Shown: positions 23,601 through 35,300 of the stretch, piece by piece
How the letters are laid out: each line of letters begins with the position of its first letter
Position numbering within the stretch: the stretch's first letter is position 1
Assembly: GCA_902728285.1 (NCBI GenBank)
Contig: CACVBU010001236.1
Coordinates: 248,001 to 312,000 of the forward strand
Length of the DNA: 64,000 bases
From: Clytia hemisphaerica
Taxonomy: Eukaryota; Cnidaria; Hydrozoa; Leptothecata; Clytiidae
Direction of reading: 5' to 3'
Notes under the pieces: generated by a model
Told to the model about the DNA's origin: nothing
Database searches by the model: none
Seen by the model: the letters and a program-made list of their open reading frames with translations, nothing else
Made by a program: the position numbers and the translations under genes

Positions 23601-24753
23601 CAGGTAATGTTGCGAGCATCGGAGCTCGACGATGCGTTAAATAACGAACATCTCCTGCGTTATCGAGAAGATGCTCTTTCCTTAGGTAACTCATAGATGG
23701 AATTTCTTTCAGAACCGGCGAAAACGGATTACGATGAGCGTGTCGATGTCTGGAAAACGGTAAAAACAAATGCTGCGGGTGTCCCGTGTTAATTTCCATC
23801 GGTTTCCGCCTTGCATACAAATCAATTGGCGTGATACCGCCCTTAAAGGTCTGTGGTAGTAAATTAAACTTATGATACGAGTGAAACTTCGTTAAATGTG
23901 GACTGGCAACGACATTCAACGGTTCCTGAGCTTGAGGTACACCAAGAGTCTTCGGCGGAGGTCCGTAAACATTTACTACGCCCGGTAGTGTGATAACTTC
24001 ATTTTTACCAGACAATTTCAAAGCTGATAATTTATTGACGAGTTTTTGCGAGATTTTAAATTTCTTGGCTGAGCTGCCTGCATTGTTCACAATCTGTGGA
24101 GTGCCTTCTGGTTGTAGTTCACTGAAAGCGCTGGATAAGCTGGAATCAATTTCCTGTCGTTTTTTGATTGGTTCTGAAGGAGATTTTGTTGAATTCAGTA
24201 AATGGTTACTCGATGGTTTCGATATATCATGATGCGAACCTTGTTTCAAAAAAAGAATGCCATTTCTCTTACTGGATAGAACATCATTTGGAGGATGCTT
24301 TAGCTTCTTACTAGATATTCCATTTTCTGAAGTCATATTTATCAAGCTCTTTTTGTCTTTAATTGATGGAGTGAACGAATCGATTTCATTCCGCGTTTGA
24401 GCATCTAAAAATGTTGATGTCTTTCGATTAGAATTCATTTTATCTCGTTTTGCCGGTTGAGTTTCTGCTGACTGCACGCTAATCTTCAAGTTAGGCGAGT
24501 CGATTTTTCCTCGTTTATGAGTTCCTAGATTCTTGTTTTCTTCTTGTTTTCCTGAAGTCAAACTCTTGCTCTTCATTATAAGTAAAGGTGTTCGTGGTAT
24601 GAAACTTCGTGTTACTTTCAAACTTCGATCGACAAAATGATAGTTTGGTGTTGATATCCATTGTGCTTCTTTATATACACCGTGTCCAAACCCAATGACA
24701 TTGCCGTAAAGCCCTAGCCAGGCCAACAGGAAAGCTAGCCCTCGAAATTTCAT
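14691..24753 (-). CDS. Secreted EGF-repeat gene A: long disordered first exon plus four EGF exons (3' end unknown)
   Basis: Exon 1 (22833-24753) starts at ATG 24753. It encodes a signal peptide ([21 protein letters not shown]) and about 620 residues without a recognised domain: basic Ser/Lys-rich first, then Gln/Pro/Thr-rich with many TxE and NAQPRE-like stretches. It ends in phase 1 at TATA|GTAAG. The EGF exons, each 111 bp and phase 1-1, are 21261-21371 ([13 protein letters not shown]), 16318-16428 ([13 protein letters not shown]), 15467-15577 ([13 protein letters not shown]) and 14691-14801 ([13 protein letters not shown]). The 15467 and 14691 domains carry the Asp/Asn hydroxylation motif. 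The 21261-16428 intron contains a GPCR gene on the other strand. All phases also allow splicing on into gene B's EGF exons. Probably a secreted matrix or cuticle-type protein (inference). Confidence 0.65.
17788..20160 (+). CDS. Intronless class C G-protein-coupled receptor
   Basis: 790 residues from ATG 17788, with a signal peptide (about 1-28). Residues about 30-430 are a divergent Venus-flytrap ligand-binding domain ([11 protein letters not shown] start; [15 protein letters not shown]). A cysteine-rich NCD3G-like linker follows at 432-505 ([26 protein letters not shown]). Seven transmembrane helices lie at about 511-765 ([30 protein letters not shown] after TM1, the class C signature also seen in CaSR and mGluR). 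The tail is short and basic. It is related to the CaSR/mGluR/orphan taste-like groups; the ligand cannot be told. The gene lies inside an intron of the minus-strand EGF locus. Lack of introns suggests retroposition or lineage-specific expansion (inference). Confidence 0.9.
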   Translation: MASCREICSYLLYITVMVVICNKNFVNCKPYYVIGVFSTCDGDTNDTDSIAMSSEMTKAFIYQNITRDLFQRNCLPYETITKACSEFTQHLAYHEYKTCFHHELVLNAGLDLNFNPRYRTSDNESNILLIITYLDEYSIQSLISLVLKPWKKLRVVSLNTTYTLGHPWIDYGRKTEPLSHTYNPVFSLVKYYGWDTIGVFLFKDNSKSNTVDQKLYKDFLASLEGQNICYYAQEIDENTKPESYSRSVDRVFLGHHFRRPKILFGERPHQVKFVQAVEQGNFNRRVEHFWILHNIVDRLTNQNQAMNEDYIEIDTGFQYWTIKKLINSQNVSLLSNYKFPNHASIDYKYFMKTAEALMYNIKTIGFQTLHKDKEHKLMNLRRNAFQGIDLWNRIGINFVTWTGLYYNYRFLGEITPENDDGIPLYDDNFDKCHVPNCPPGEYKSFSRLPNNNHQDTWNNSYGWLCLKCTENTFKNSWGDAKCKKCPKLTISNANGKSCFDPYRLVYPDINDPIVRLLTISSIILSLSIIFIMVLFAYYRDTPVVKAKDFSLSLFHLTVLLSSGLSSCLIYQGQTTIIKCISQPTLVCLPSTLSLSLILVKSQKLLQVFKSEVVLERQEIRRVAYKQTLVVLLNMVISALVLYLSLRMIDFTLTTIYHEPTFTRRTECNMSLHSLIQTAFQIILQAACFVPAFRSRKLPSVYNDAMIIVYLCFTLIMTNITIFPISMFQKTNSDKNFVQWTFMLLNNVITVLLYYTPSVYIILFDKHKNSKEYFRQKTMESVQKHVRKLTT
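20714..20980. repeat. Pair of GTCGGATATATCCGAC palindromes
   Basis: TGTCGGATATATCCGACA-type perfect palindromes occur near 20714 and 20958, with a degenerate one (GTTGGATATATCTGACA) near 20875. They lie 3' of the GPCR. Possible ends of a small inverted-repeat element; no target duplication identified. Confidence 0.5.
21947..22186. mobile_element. MITE with AGACCAYGTTCASACG ends
   Basis: Left AGACCATGTTCAGACG and right inverse CGTGTGAACGTGGTCT, about 240 bp, with an internal inverted core (TTCGGAGC / GCTCCGAAAC types). Lies in the first intron of EGF gene A. Class uncertain, perhaps hAT-like. Confidence 0.65.
22530..22804. mobile_element. MITE abutting the first-exon donor of EGF gene A
   Basis: GTACTCTCGGGTACCTAATA at the left is inverted as TATTAGGTACCCGAGAGTAC at the right. 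The interior has C-runs (CCCCCCC) and two copies of CCACCCAGGACATT. Its edge is only about 27 bp from the 22831-22832 splice donor. Confidence 0.75.
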
Positions 24754-26347
24754 TATGTTATTGTAACAATATGATGTGTAATGAAGTCAAATAAACCATA
24801 AATAGCCAATCATCCTTGCCAAAAAACGCCAAAATTCAAAAGAAAATCATAGTTGTCATGATATAATTTTCATCAAATTCGTCCATAATAAGATAAAACC
24901 TTTCAAGCCAACTAAAAAATTACAAAGTCTCAATTAATAACACAGTACTCAAAACATTATTTTTCTCCTATTCCAGTGCATATTAACATACTGAACGTGA
25001 GGGGTAGAAGGTTGATTGTTCAGTTTATTGTTTAGTTGATTTTCGAACGTTTGTAACGGTTATGCCTGATTGAGCTAATGTAATTAGTAATTAAAAGAAA
25101 TGAAACCAAACAGTTCCTGTAAGTAAAATCTCCAGACCACTGCAAGCCCTGTACAAAGGCTTTATACACCAAAACTAATTAAAGGTTTTTTTAAATAAGA
25201 GTGACATCGAAAATTAAAAGAATATATTTAGGCTTAAAACCCAAACAGTTAAGAACATACAGAAGCTTTAAAAATTTTGGACGTTTTAATTACAAAAAGG
25301 TGCATTGAAAGTGAATTTTCAGTCTGGAATGTAGACCTTTGTAAAAGAATAATAGAACAAAGAACATACCAGGAGCGACAAACCATTAACGATGTCTTTT
25401 AAATCAGGCTTATACTTCCATCTTCTGTCATCATCTTTAAGACTCTTGTTTTGTCCTTCCCAGGACTCATCAGTGCGGCTCGGTTAAGTGAGCATAGACT
25501 GTTGTTGTTACCATAGTACTTAAAACACTAAGTGTTGAGCTTTGCATACTTCCATTGTCATAAGATTTGGTTGCCAACTGTTACGGGTATTGACCACACA
25601 TTATTTTTTGGTCAAGAAGTCTTTATCTAGCTATCATTAGAATTGATAAAATCGATTGATCTTGAATCACCAAAAACACGCCCATCTCTTTGGGACCACC
25701 AATATGATTTCGCAGAAGACGGCGGGCTCTTCTTTTTTTCAGTATTTTAAATTTTCTTATTTTTCTATAAAGAAATGAATGCATGATAATATGATATATA
25801 AGAATATGATGTCAACGGAAAATAGTGAACCGCTTAGGGGAGGCCTCGTGCATGTACAAGCTGCATGCTGAAAAATTCGACTACGCTTTTTGTCTTTAGG
25901 CGAAGCCCATATACGAAAAAAGCGTCCCGACGCTTTCAGACCCCAACCCACGGTACAACTGACGCTTTCATGTAAAGTCGCCGGTACTTAACATCGCTCT
26001 GTTAAATAAAAACAACAAAATTTATACCTATATAATCTAGACAACATAATAGAAAACCTAATCTAAATATAGATAAACACGAAATTTTTTCTTTTTTTTT
26101 CTATTTATAGAGTTTTGGCAGGTCGCCTTAAAAATATCAAACACCAAGAAACGAAGTTAGAAGGATAATAAAAAAGACCAATTTCGTCGTAATTCGCCTT
26201 TGTTATCATTCAAGTTTATGCCAAGACACCAGATATCCCTCATTCATATTTTTGTATTGACAAAGTCGTGTCATTTCATTACTAAGATATGATAAAAAAT
26301 GTTTGTTGACTCAAATTCATCTGTTCTGATACATAACAATACTCGAT
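24754..26347. other. Intergenic: upstream of EGF gene A, downstream of TRAF
   Basis: Should contain the promoter of the minus-strand EGF gene A, but no motif is recognisable. A fragment at 25200-25300 (GGCTTAAAACCC, GTTAAGAACATAC) resembles the interior of the CACGTTTTT MITE family. Confidence 0.5.
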
Positions 26348-26353
26348 TTTATT
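26348..26353 (-). promoter_or_regulatory. Polyadenylation signal of the TRAF gene
   Basis: AATAAA on the minus strand, 12-17 bases past the TRAF stop codon. Very close to the stop, so the 3' UTR would be short. Confidence 0.45.
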
Positions 26354-26364
26354 ACCAAAGCTTA

Positions 26365-29300
26365 TTAAACGGACGGATCAAAAGGTTTGAAATATCCGAA
26401 TAATCTTAACGTGTCTTCAAAAACAAAACTTTTATGTTGTGGAAAACATAGAAAGTCGGGGATAGTCGCACGCAACATAACCTCTTGATCTTCAACTGGA
26501 TTACCAGGGACGAAATCCGAATTTGAGATTTTGCGAGTCATAATTTCCCCGTTACGATCTAACAGCGATATGATGACGTCACAAAAGAATGGTAAGTAGC
26601 CAACGGTCATAGGCGTCCGTCCGACAATTTCAAATCCTAGCCCGAGTAGTTTACGTCGTTTCAAGTTGGTCCAATACAAAACAATACGACATTCAAATCC
26701 GAAACATGACGTCTTCAATTTCCCACGCTTTCTAGATGGCAACATGCTTTGAAAATAATCAAATTCGCGTAAAGTCCACGCGAAGAAACCCGAAACTGGG
26801 TTCATCAATTCCAATCTTCCGATCTTCTTTTCCAAATCGGATATCCGGGCTTCAGGGAATTCTCCATCCATCAATTCAATGGGCGAGGCTGGGCTATTTC
26901 CCTTCGTTTCCAGTGTAGTATTCATGTTAACTCCGTCTACATATTCGAACAAATCAAGCTCCAGTTTTTTCATCTTTTTGGACAAATTTTCAAACTTTGT
27001 ATCAAACTCCTGTCTGGTTGTCGTTAAATCTTCATTGTAAGTTTTTTGGCCAAGTTTTGTATCCATTTTGAGAGAAACTTCTTTGAGAAGATTAGCGATT
27101 GAGTGCACTATTTGTTCCAGCGTGGAGCAACGAGATCCAACATCAGGTACTGTTTCAGCTTCCATAATTTTCAGTGATGATGTCACCACGTCAAGACCTT
27201 AGAGAGAAAATGAAAACGACACTTTAAGAGGATTAAATATAAGAACACAAGGCTGAACTTTGGCTAAAAACCATAAGAACAAAATAAAACAAATACCCGT
27301 CCCTGAGGAATTTCTAGGCTTATCGGCGATCCAAAAAATATCTGCAATCTGATTGGTTAAAAAGAGTACAATATATCTTGTATTTTACATGTAAAAATAT
27401 AAATTGACGAAAAGATGTTGTTGCATTGTAGCGGTAAAAGCAATCTAACGTCACTTTGCTACGAAAGTGTCCTCCAAAACAAAAAGTGCATTTTTTGGGT
27501 CACCGATAAACCAGTTATCAGACATTCGCTCGTACAATATGGAAATATTTCACTCGTTCCGCATTTTCCGTATATTTTACTCGCCTAAAGGCTCGGAAAA
27601 TATTGTACGGAAAAATCTCGGAACTCGTAAAATATTTCTCATATTGTACTCGCAACTGTCCGATAACTATTACGTATTTTGTGTTATTTATTGTTATTGC
27701 CCCCGCAGGAGCGCAGCGACGAGGAGGCACTTATAGTTTCACGCATAGATATTGGACTGGAATCTCGAATTCTTGCGCGTTTTGTTTTGTTTTGTCGCGC
27801 AAGCCTACCCGTAATTAGTCTCTTCCGTAAATGTTCGGTTTTTTTCCGGGACGTCAGTTACTAGCCTAAAATCTTTTTCTTTATAATAGCAGGCGCCGCG
27901 GGCATTTTACTCAGCTTTCGACAGTAGATTCTATTCCGCTTGTTATCTGGTAGAATTTTGCCCGATTGGTCAACATGCAGGAAATAGAATGGAGAAGTTT
28001 CTGGATTTTTTTTTTAATTCAAGCTCTCTCCTCCTGCAGTCAAAATGGAATTCCAGTCAAAATACTTATTAGTAGAGGCCACTATGTCTTCCCGTGTGCA
28101 GCAGCTTGTGCAAAGGGATTTTATGATTGAATATTGTTCCTTGAATGTAGAAGATCAAAATTTGAAAGGTGGGGCCGGGTGTGACTACCCGTTGCCATGG
28201 AAACTGACGTCATCGGTTACTATGGCAACCAAAATAAAAAGTCGTCAAAATTGAAAAATTTTTGTTTCATTCGAAGGAGCATGAAAAACTGATAAAGAAA
28301 AAGGTCACAACCTATATCTGAAAATGAATATATTAGGAGATATAAAGGAAATAAGGCAAAATGACGTCATCAAACGATGATGTCATCGAAAAATCAAAAT
28401 TTGCGAAAATTCGAAAATTTTTGGTTTTTTGAAAAGAAGACCCTCCAGTGAACATAAAATATTAATACGAAAACGTTTGAAAACTCGTTAAAAAAAATCT
28501 AGTGGTCAAAATTGACAATTTCATTTTTTGCCTGTCGAAGGTTGGAGCTTGCCCAAGCACATTACAGGCAAAATTTAAAAATATAAATTTTTGCTCATAG
28601 ACTTCTTAAAAAAGATTTTCAGACTTTTTCGTAATAATATTTTTTGTTCACTGGAAGGTATTCTTTCCAAAAAACCAAAAATTTTTGAATTTTGGCAAAT
28701 TTTTATTTTTCGATGACGTCATCGTTTTATGACGTCATTTTGCCTTATTTCCTTTATATCTCCTGATATATTCATTTTCAGATATAGGTTGTGACCTTTT
28801 TCTTTATCAGTATTTCATGCTCTTTCGACTGAAACAAAAAATTTTCAATTTTGACGTTTTATTTTGGTTGCCATAGTAACCAATGACGTCAGTTTCCATG
28901 GCAACGGGTGGTCACACCCGGCCCCACCTCTCAAATTTTGATCTTCTACATTCAAGGAACAATATTCAATCATAAAATCCCTTTGCACAAGCTGCTGCAC
29001 ACGGGAAGCTTTTTCGCGACATAGTGGCCCCTACTATATACCAGTATACGCATTTACTTTTGACTCTCGGATTAAACAAGATATATACATATACCAATCA
29101 GTGGATTTGCTGACAGTCAAATTACAATCTGTCTCCTGTCTTAGGCATTCAGGAGATTGATTCATTTTTCGACCCAAACAGTTTGTCCCCAATAATAATG
29201 AACAATGATTAAAATGATAATAGTAGAACAATGATTGAATATTGAAAATTATTGTTGGTGGTTGAATTGGCAACAAAATTCCACAATAACTAAATTTATT

Positions 29301-32300
29301 CGACAATTGTCATTCAACATACTCTACTCCCAACAAGAATGCTTAAAGATCCTGTGGTTATGGTACTTCGACAGTAAGTACAAATATTTTTTTCTTTCTG
29401 TACTTTTTATAAGACTTGGTTTTATTAATCTTTTATGTTTAACCTGTGTTCTTGTTGATACTTACCAGGCACTATTTGGGAAATTATTATCAAAGATTGA
29501 AAGAAACTTTTGGTGAACTATTTTTGAGGAAATTTCAGTACACTCACCATATATAGGCGGTCATCGAAAAATTTTTCTATATTTGCGTCACCCGCCCGCA
29601 TCAAATTTTCCGCTGATTTTCCGGTGCGGAGATGCGGAAAAAAATCTGGGAAAAGCAATTTGTTCTTTTAAAAAGAAAAATTGTTTTGCTCGCGTTACCC
29701 TGAGTTACTGGCGTGATTAAAAAAAACTTGGGAATGTTTTTGACCGCCCGTCCGCCCGCATGCATTTTCAACACCCGTTGCAACGCGAACAGAGCATTTT
29801 TTCGATGACCGCCATATCATCTAATTTCATGTTTCTTATTTTCCCTTTAAGCTTTTTATGAATGAGGATTCGTTTACCTTGACAACGCAATATTACCTCG
29901 TTACTGCTACTATTACCACGTTACGTCATGATTTTCCATCCTTCTACACGATATTGCTGTTACAACTGCAAGATAACTGGCATATCTTTTTAATGTAAAC
30001 AATTTTGTCTATGAGATCCCTTATCATGCCGTTGGAAAAAGTCCTGAATGTACGCTATTTCCTGTTAATACCTGCTTCCTGCTCATCAATATTGCCTCGT
30101 TACTGATACTATTACCACGTTACGTCCTATCATCTTCCATCCTTTACACAACGCTGTTACAGCTTCTAGATTACTGGTAAATCCATTTAATGTAAACAAT
30201 TTTGGATCACGATATCCTTTGTTAAACAGTTGTAAAAACTCCTAAGTACATTGTTACCTGTCAATTTTTGGTTCCTGCTCGTTATGTTTCTGGCTCATAG
30301 CATTTCTTATGCTGTTTGGTTCTACTATGTTTCATTTACATTTCAAATTGGTTGAAATAAATATAGTTGCATGTCTTTTGACTGGTTTAGTATCTGTAAC
30401 TGTCTGTAATTGATTCTACCTGGACACTTTTCCTAATGAATGTTTTAAGATTCGTATTTTATTCTTTGTAAAAAGTAATTCACATTTTTAGAAAAAAAAT
30501 ATGTTTCATTTATGTTAGCTTATTCATTGATATCTCAAAGAAAATGCTGAGAAGAATCATTCTAATTATTCCAAATCATTTCCAAACTTTTGCTATAAAG
30601 CATTAAAAAGCCTTAATCTATATATTAATAGTATAACGCGTATGTCATTTTGTTTTCTGTCTGTGTGTCACTTTCGATTTCGCAAGCAATGTTTTGTTCT
30701 TTTAAAAGATGACTTTTGCTTCTTGCTCCACAAATGTGTTAAATCAGATTCGCGCCGTTTTATAAAGACTTTGTTTTGATTGATAGATTAGACTTTTTCT
30801 TTTTTTTATTTCTTTTCTTTTGTTTTATATTTTCGAATGTAATTAACGACCTATTTGATTTGAGACATTCGAATTCTTTTCAAAACAAAAGAAAATCTTT
30901 TAAACAGAATCTGTTAAAGAAAAGAACAAATATAAAATAAAACATAAGAATCACAAGACAAGTTTGTTAGAACAACAGCAACATTAAAAATACATTCAAA
31001 AGGCGGTAAAAACTAGAGTTCTTTCTTCGTAAGAAAGAAGAAAAGAAAGAAGGGACCTTTAAACATCTATGTCTATAATTATTTTGCTGTAAATCTAAGT
31101 CATTGTTGAATTTGAAAAGTTATCGAAGTTATGACGAAGTTATTTTATAAAAAGCACCATAAAATTGCTGCCTTCCGGGGGGACTATGGTTGCGAGCTGA
31201 CTTTCGGCCCTGCCCCTTGGACCCTTAGCAGAATAAAGAGGATAAGAAACAAGGGATATTGTGTGAATTTTAATTCACTTTTTGGGACTAATTTCACCAA
31301 ATTTCTATCTTTCTGGGGGCAAGAAGTTAAAATTTTCCTATTTTTCCGATTCTTAGTGGGACTGAAGTTTGATTTTCCGATTTTTCAAACTGCCATGTTT
31401 CAAAAAAGGCACCTTTTTAAGGCCGGCATATACCAATACCCTTCCTTCTCTTGCCTAAGCACCCCCCGGGCTGCCTTTTTTCGACGAATCGCGTGTCATG
31501 TCTATTATTTCACTCCGCTTATCTTGACATCAAAGTTTTCCTAAACATCAAGATATACGGCAAATATAACGCGAGCAAAGCGAGAAAAAAAAATCTAATT
31601 GCAGAGCCGTCTCGGACGTCGCTGGTCGCCGGTATGGTGTAATTTGGGAATGGCGCCCTTTCTGCTTTCTGATCATTTTTGCCACAAAAATATTTTTCAA
31701 AATATGGTTAAAAGATACGTCACCCGGGAGGGATAGAGTCAAACTTTGAAGAGAATTCTTCCCTTTAATTTTGATTTCATCGTGTTTAAGGGGTGTTTAA
31801 GCCACCTTCCCAACATCCAAAGGACTTTAAATGCGTTCAGCAAACAGCTAAACCGGCGTGCGACGCCGGGTACCGGCTAGTTAGCATTATTAGTTTTTAC
31901 AAGCATTTGTATTAATTAGCGGGTGGCAGTTAGTGAAAGCTATGACTAGTTATTAAGAAAGGTACAGTTGACTCTCGCTTATTCGAAGTCAAACTGGAAT
32001 AATTCGAATTTTAGAAAGTATTTTACGAATGGTTTTCCCTATGACGGGGACGCAAATTATTTTTCCGTAAGCGGCCCAAGCCCTGATTTAGCGGCCCAAG
32101 ACCTGAATTACCGGCCAAAGACCTGGGAAACTTTGCGACGTTTGAGACTTGCTTTTTTGGAAAAAGAAGATGAACGAACCGTTATATTCCCATGGAAAAG
32201 TACTTCAATTTGATGATCTTCTAATGAATGTGTTCTACTAGTTTTTTTAGAACTTTTTAGGCCAATAATTCTGGTCTGGGGCCACTATAAATTCTAAAAT

Positions 32301-35300
32301 CGTGGCAAAAAAGCAAGTCTCAAACGTCGCAAAGTTTCCCAGGTCATGGGCCGCTAAATCAGGGCTTGGGCCGCTTACGGAAAAAAGTTTGCGTCACGGG
32401 GACTGAGAGTTAGTTCGAGTCATAGAAATATTCCGTCGAATAATAGAAAATCACCTTGATTCAAAATTTCCATAGCTTTACTTTGGTATTCTTTGTAGTC
32501 TTCAAATTCTTTCGTTAACGTTCTTGTAGCATCTTCGTTTCGTTCTATTCTTTCTAAAAGCTTTTGTAAAAGACTCTTTTCTGATTGGTTGATTTCATGC
32601 GTCTGTAAAGGATAAATTTGACATTAATTTATACCTATACTCCATGTATCCCCTCTGATATAGGGGATGCGCAATGTGCATAAAATTCCCATTCAAGAAT
32701 TATCCCTGCCTGTGTTTTTTTGAATTTTAGAAACTTGATTTGCTTGATTAGTAAGTTTTATATGAGAGATCTTTAAATTTCATTAAATTTGAATCAAAAA
32801 CTTGAATGGCTAGAGGTTAATACAATCTTTTGATTTCTAAACTTTTTTAAGAAAATTGAAACAGGTCACCCCAAATTCTGGGCAATTCTGGGCAATTCTC
32901 GGACGGGAATTTCATACACAATTAGCATCCCTATATCAAAACATATCAGGGGTGTTTGCAGTTTAATTCATATCAGAAGTGCAAAAAATCAATTCAAGTT
33001 TACAGTGGAAAAAAATATGGGACATTCTAGGTAATATCATCTACCTTCGCTCTTTAACCCTTAAACTCCTACTCTTTAAAAAAAATTATTTAAAGTCTTG
33101 AGCTGTGTAGACAAGAGCATTCATCGTTGGAATTGCAATGACAAAAGTCAGGCATCGGATGATGACAAAAATCGGATGTCAAACTGAATTTATTTTTAGT
33201 TTCACTACAATTTAGAGTGTTTTTCTCTCTGATTTTTAGTACGGCAATCAAGTTAAACTAAAGAAATAATTATGTATGATAATAAAAAGTTTACTGGTAA
33301 ATCACAGTCTGGTAAATCATAAAGTGATGTTTGACTGCCCATCTTTCTCTCTTGCAATTCTGCTAACTTTGGCTGTGAAATAAAATAAAAGGAGAATAAT
33401 TGACGTTATTATGAATGGGCCATCGCATTTTATGTCCTTGCAAGAGGGAGGCACATCTCCAGGGTTCTAAGTAAAGTCTTTATTTTTCCAGGAGATAGAA
33501 TTATAAAATTTCCAGGGTGTTAAAGATTAATTTTAGTTCGTCCACCCTCACTTTAAGAATATTTCCAAGGGTTTTGGAGTCAAGGCAAATTTTGCTATTT
33601 TCCACGGGGTATCCATGTAGTTTCAAGAATTATTTGTGGCTTGCAAAGGTACGTCCACCCCTGTATGGATTTTAAATGGAACAGCCCAATTATTATTAAG
33701 TGATTTATGGAATCCTTGATCCAAATTTGATGGATCTCAAAAGGGACAAAAAATGTAAGCTTCCAAAAAAAAATCTGCACCTATGAAATGAAATTGAAAA
33801 AATAAACTCTAAAATCAAGCCTATTAATCAAACCTTTTCGTCAGTTATCTCTTCCAGTGCACAATCTAACAAATGGTCCTGTAAAATGAAAAAATTGAAA
33901 TAAATCATTTATGACATTTTTAAGGCTATTCCAGAGGAAGGGGTACGTCAGACGCATCACACATTTTTGTCTTGACACCGCCAGAATGGACATAGGAGCG
34001 CTGCGAACCATGCACCACCTAATAGCACCCATAGAGGCAGTTCAATAAAGCATCTCCAATAGTGGTTGACAATTTATTGGGATGACCCTTTACCAGGAGT
34101 AAATGATATAAGCCCCCCCCCCCCCAATTTCTAAAGGAAACCTAGGTCCAATCGATACGTCACCAAAATTCAGCTATTTATTTGGGCTACCTGTTCGTTT
34201 GGGTGCCTAGTTGGTTTGACAGAGGACGGCTGTAAGAGCTTTTTCCTATTTCCCGGATTTAATACTGCAGACTATTCTTCATTCCAAACAAAGTTTGGCT
34301 GCAAATTTTCACAACACAGTAAAATTTCATTAAATTTCTTATATTTCTTTGTTTCTTTTCTTAAAATTACACATTCATGTGCAAAACACAGGTTTCAGAT
34401 ATTTATAATCCGAATCTTTGTCTTTTCTCGATGGGGAATCTAACTCAAGACAAATGGAACCGAATTCGTTGAGGGCACCTGAAAGCATGAAACCATGGGA
34501 ATTATGGCTCCTTCTAACCTAAATCTCACAGACCTTTGTGGTTCAAACTCCCACCTTAAGCTAATTCGACCACCTTAAGCTAATTCGACCACCTGAACCG
34601 AAAGCAAAAAAGATTGGAGGTTCCATCTGGTTTTTACTTTAAGGGTAGAAATCCAGGAAACTGCATACATTGTTAGGCCTTCTTTAATAGGGTGGGGAAT
34701 AAAGAAAGTTGATTTAAACCTGAAGCTGGTTCAGTTCTCCAGTCCATAAACAACCAGTTAATTGATTGGAACATTTCACGAACAAGCTCAACACTTGTCT
34801 TCCAATAGCTCTGTCAAGAAACACCTGAAAAACGATGAGAATCAGTAGCGTTGACAAGACAAGAGGGGCGCAAAATTTGTGTAGGAGAGCAGCATTTTAT
34901 GACACTGTAACTATCTATTCATAATATAAAAAGATAATTACTGCGTCATAAAAATCTGCTCTCCTACACAAATTTTGCTCTTGTCTTGTCTACGCTACTG
35001 AGAATTATTAACAAAACTTTTTAACCGTATTAAATTGTACTAAATAAATTCCTTATAAATAGCGTTAGTTGCACAGGACTTTGAACTTTGATTGCGACAA
35101 AAAAATAAGTGTTTCGTGTGTTTGACGCAACTTTTTTGCCTTGATTTGTACGCCCTTTCAAAATTTCAAAAATTGTTTTGACATGCACAATACGTCAGTC
35201 GCATTACATTCATAAAGAAGTTAGGTCTAATTTGCGAGTTTCTGGCAGAAAAGAAACCTAAGTACTAGAAACTGATTTAAAAGGAAAACATTGATTTACC

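Noticed and set aside
31131..31544. 137-aa plus-strand ORF
   Set aside because: Lies inside the Helitron-like element; no domain and composition like the surrounding non-coding sequence.
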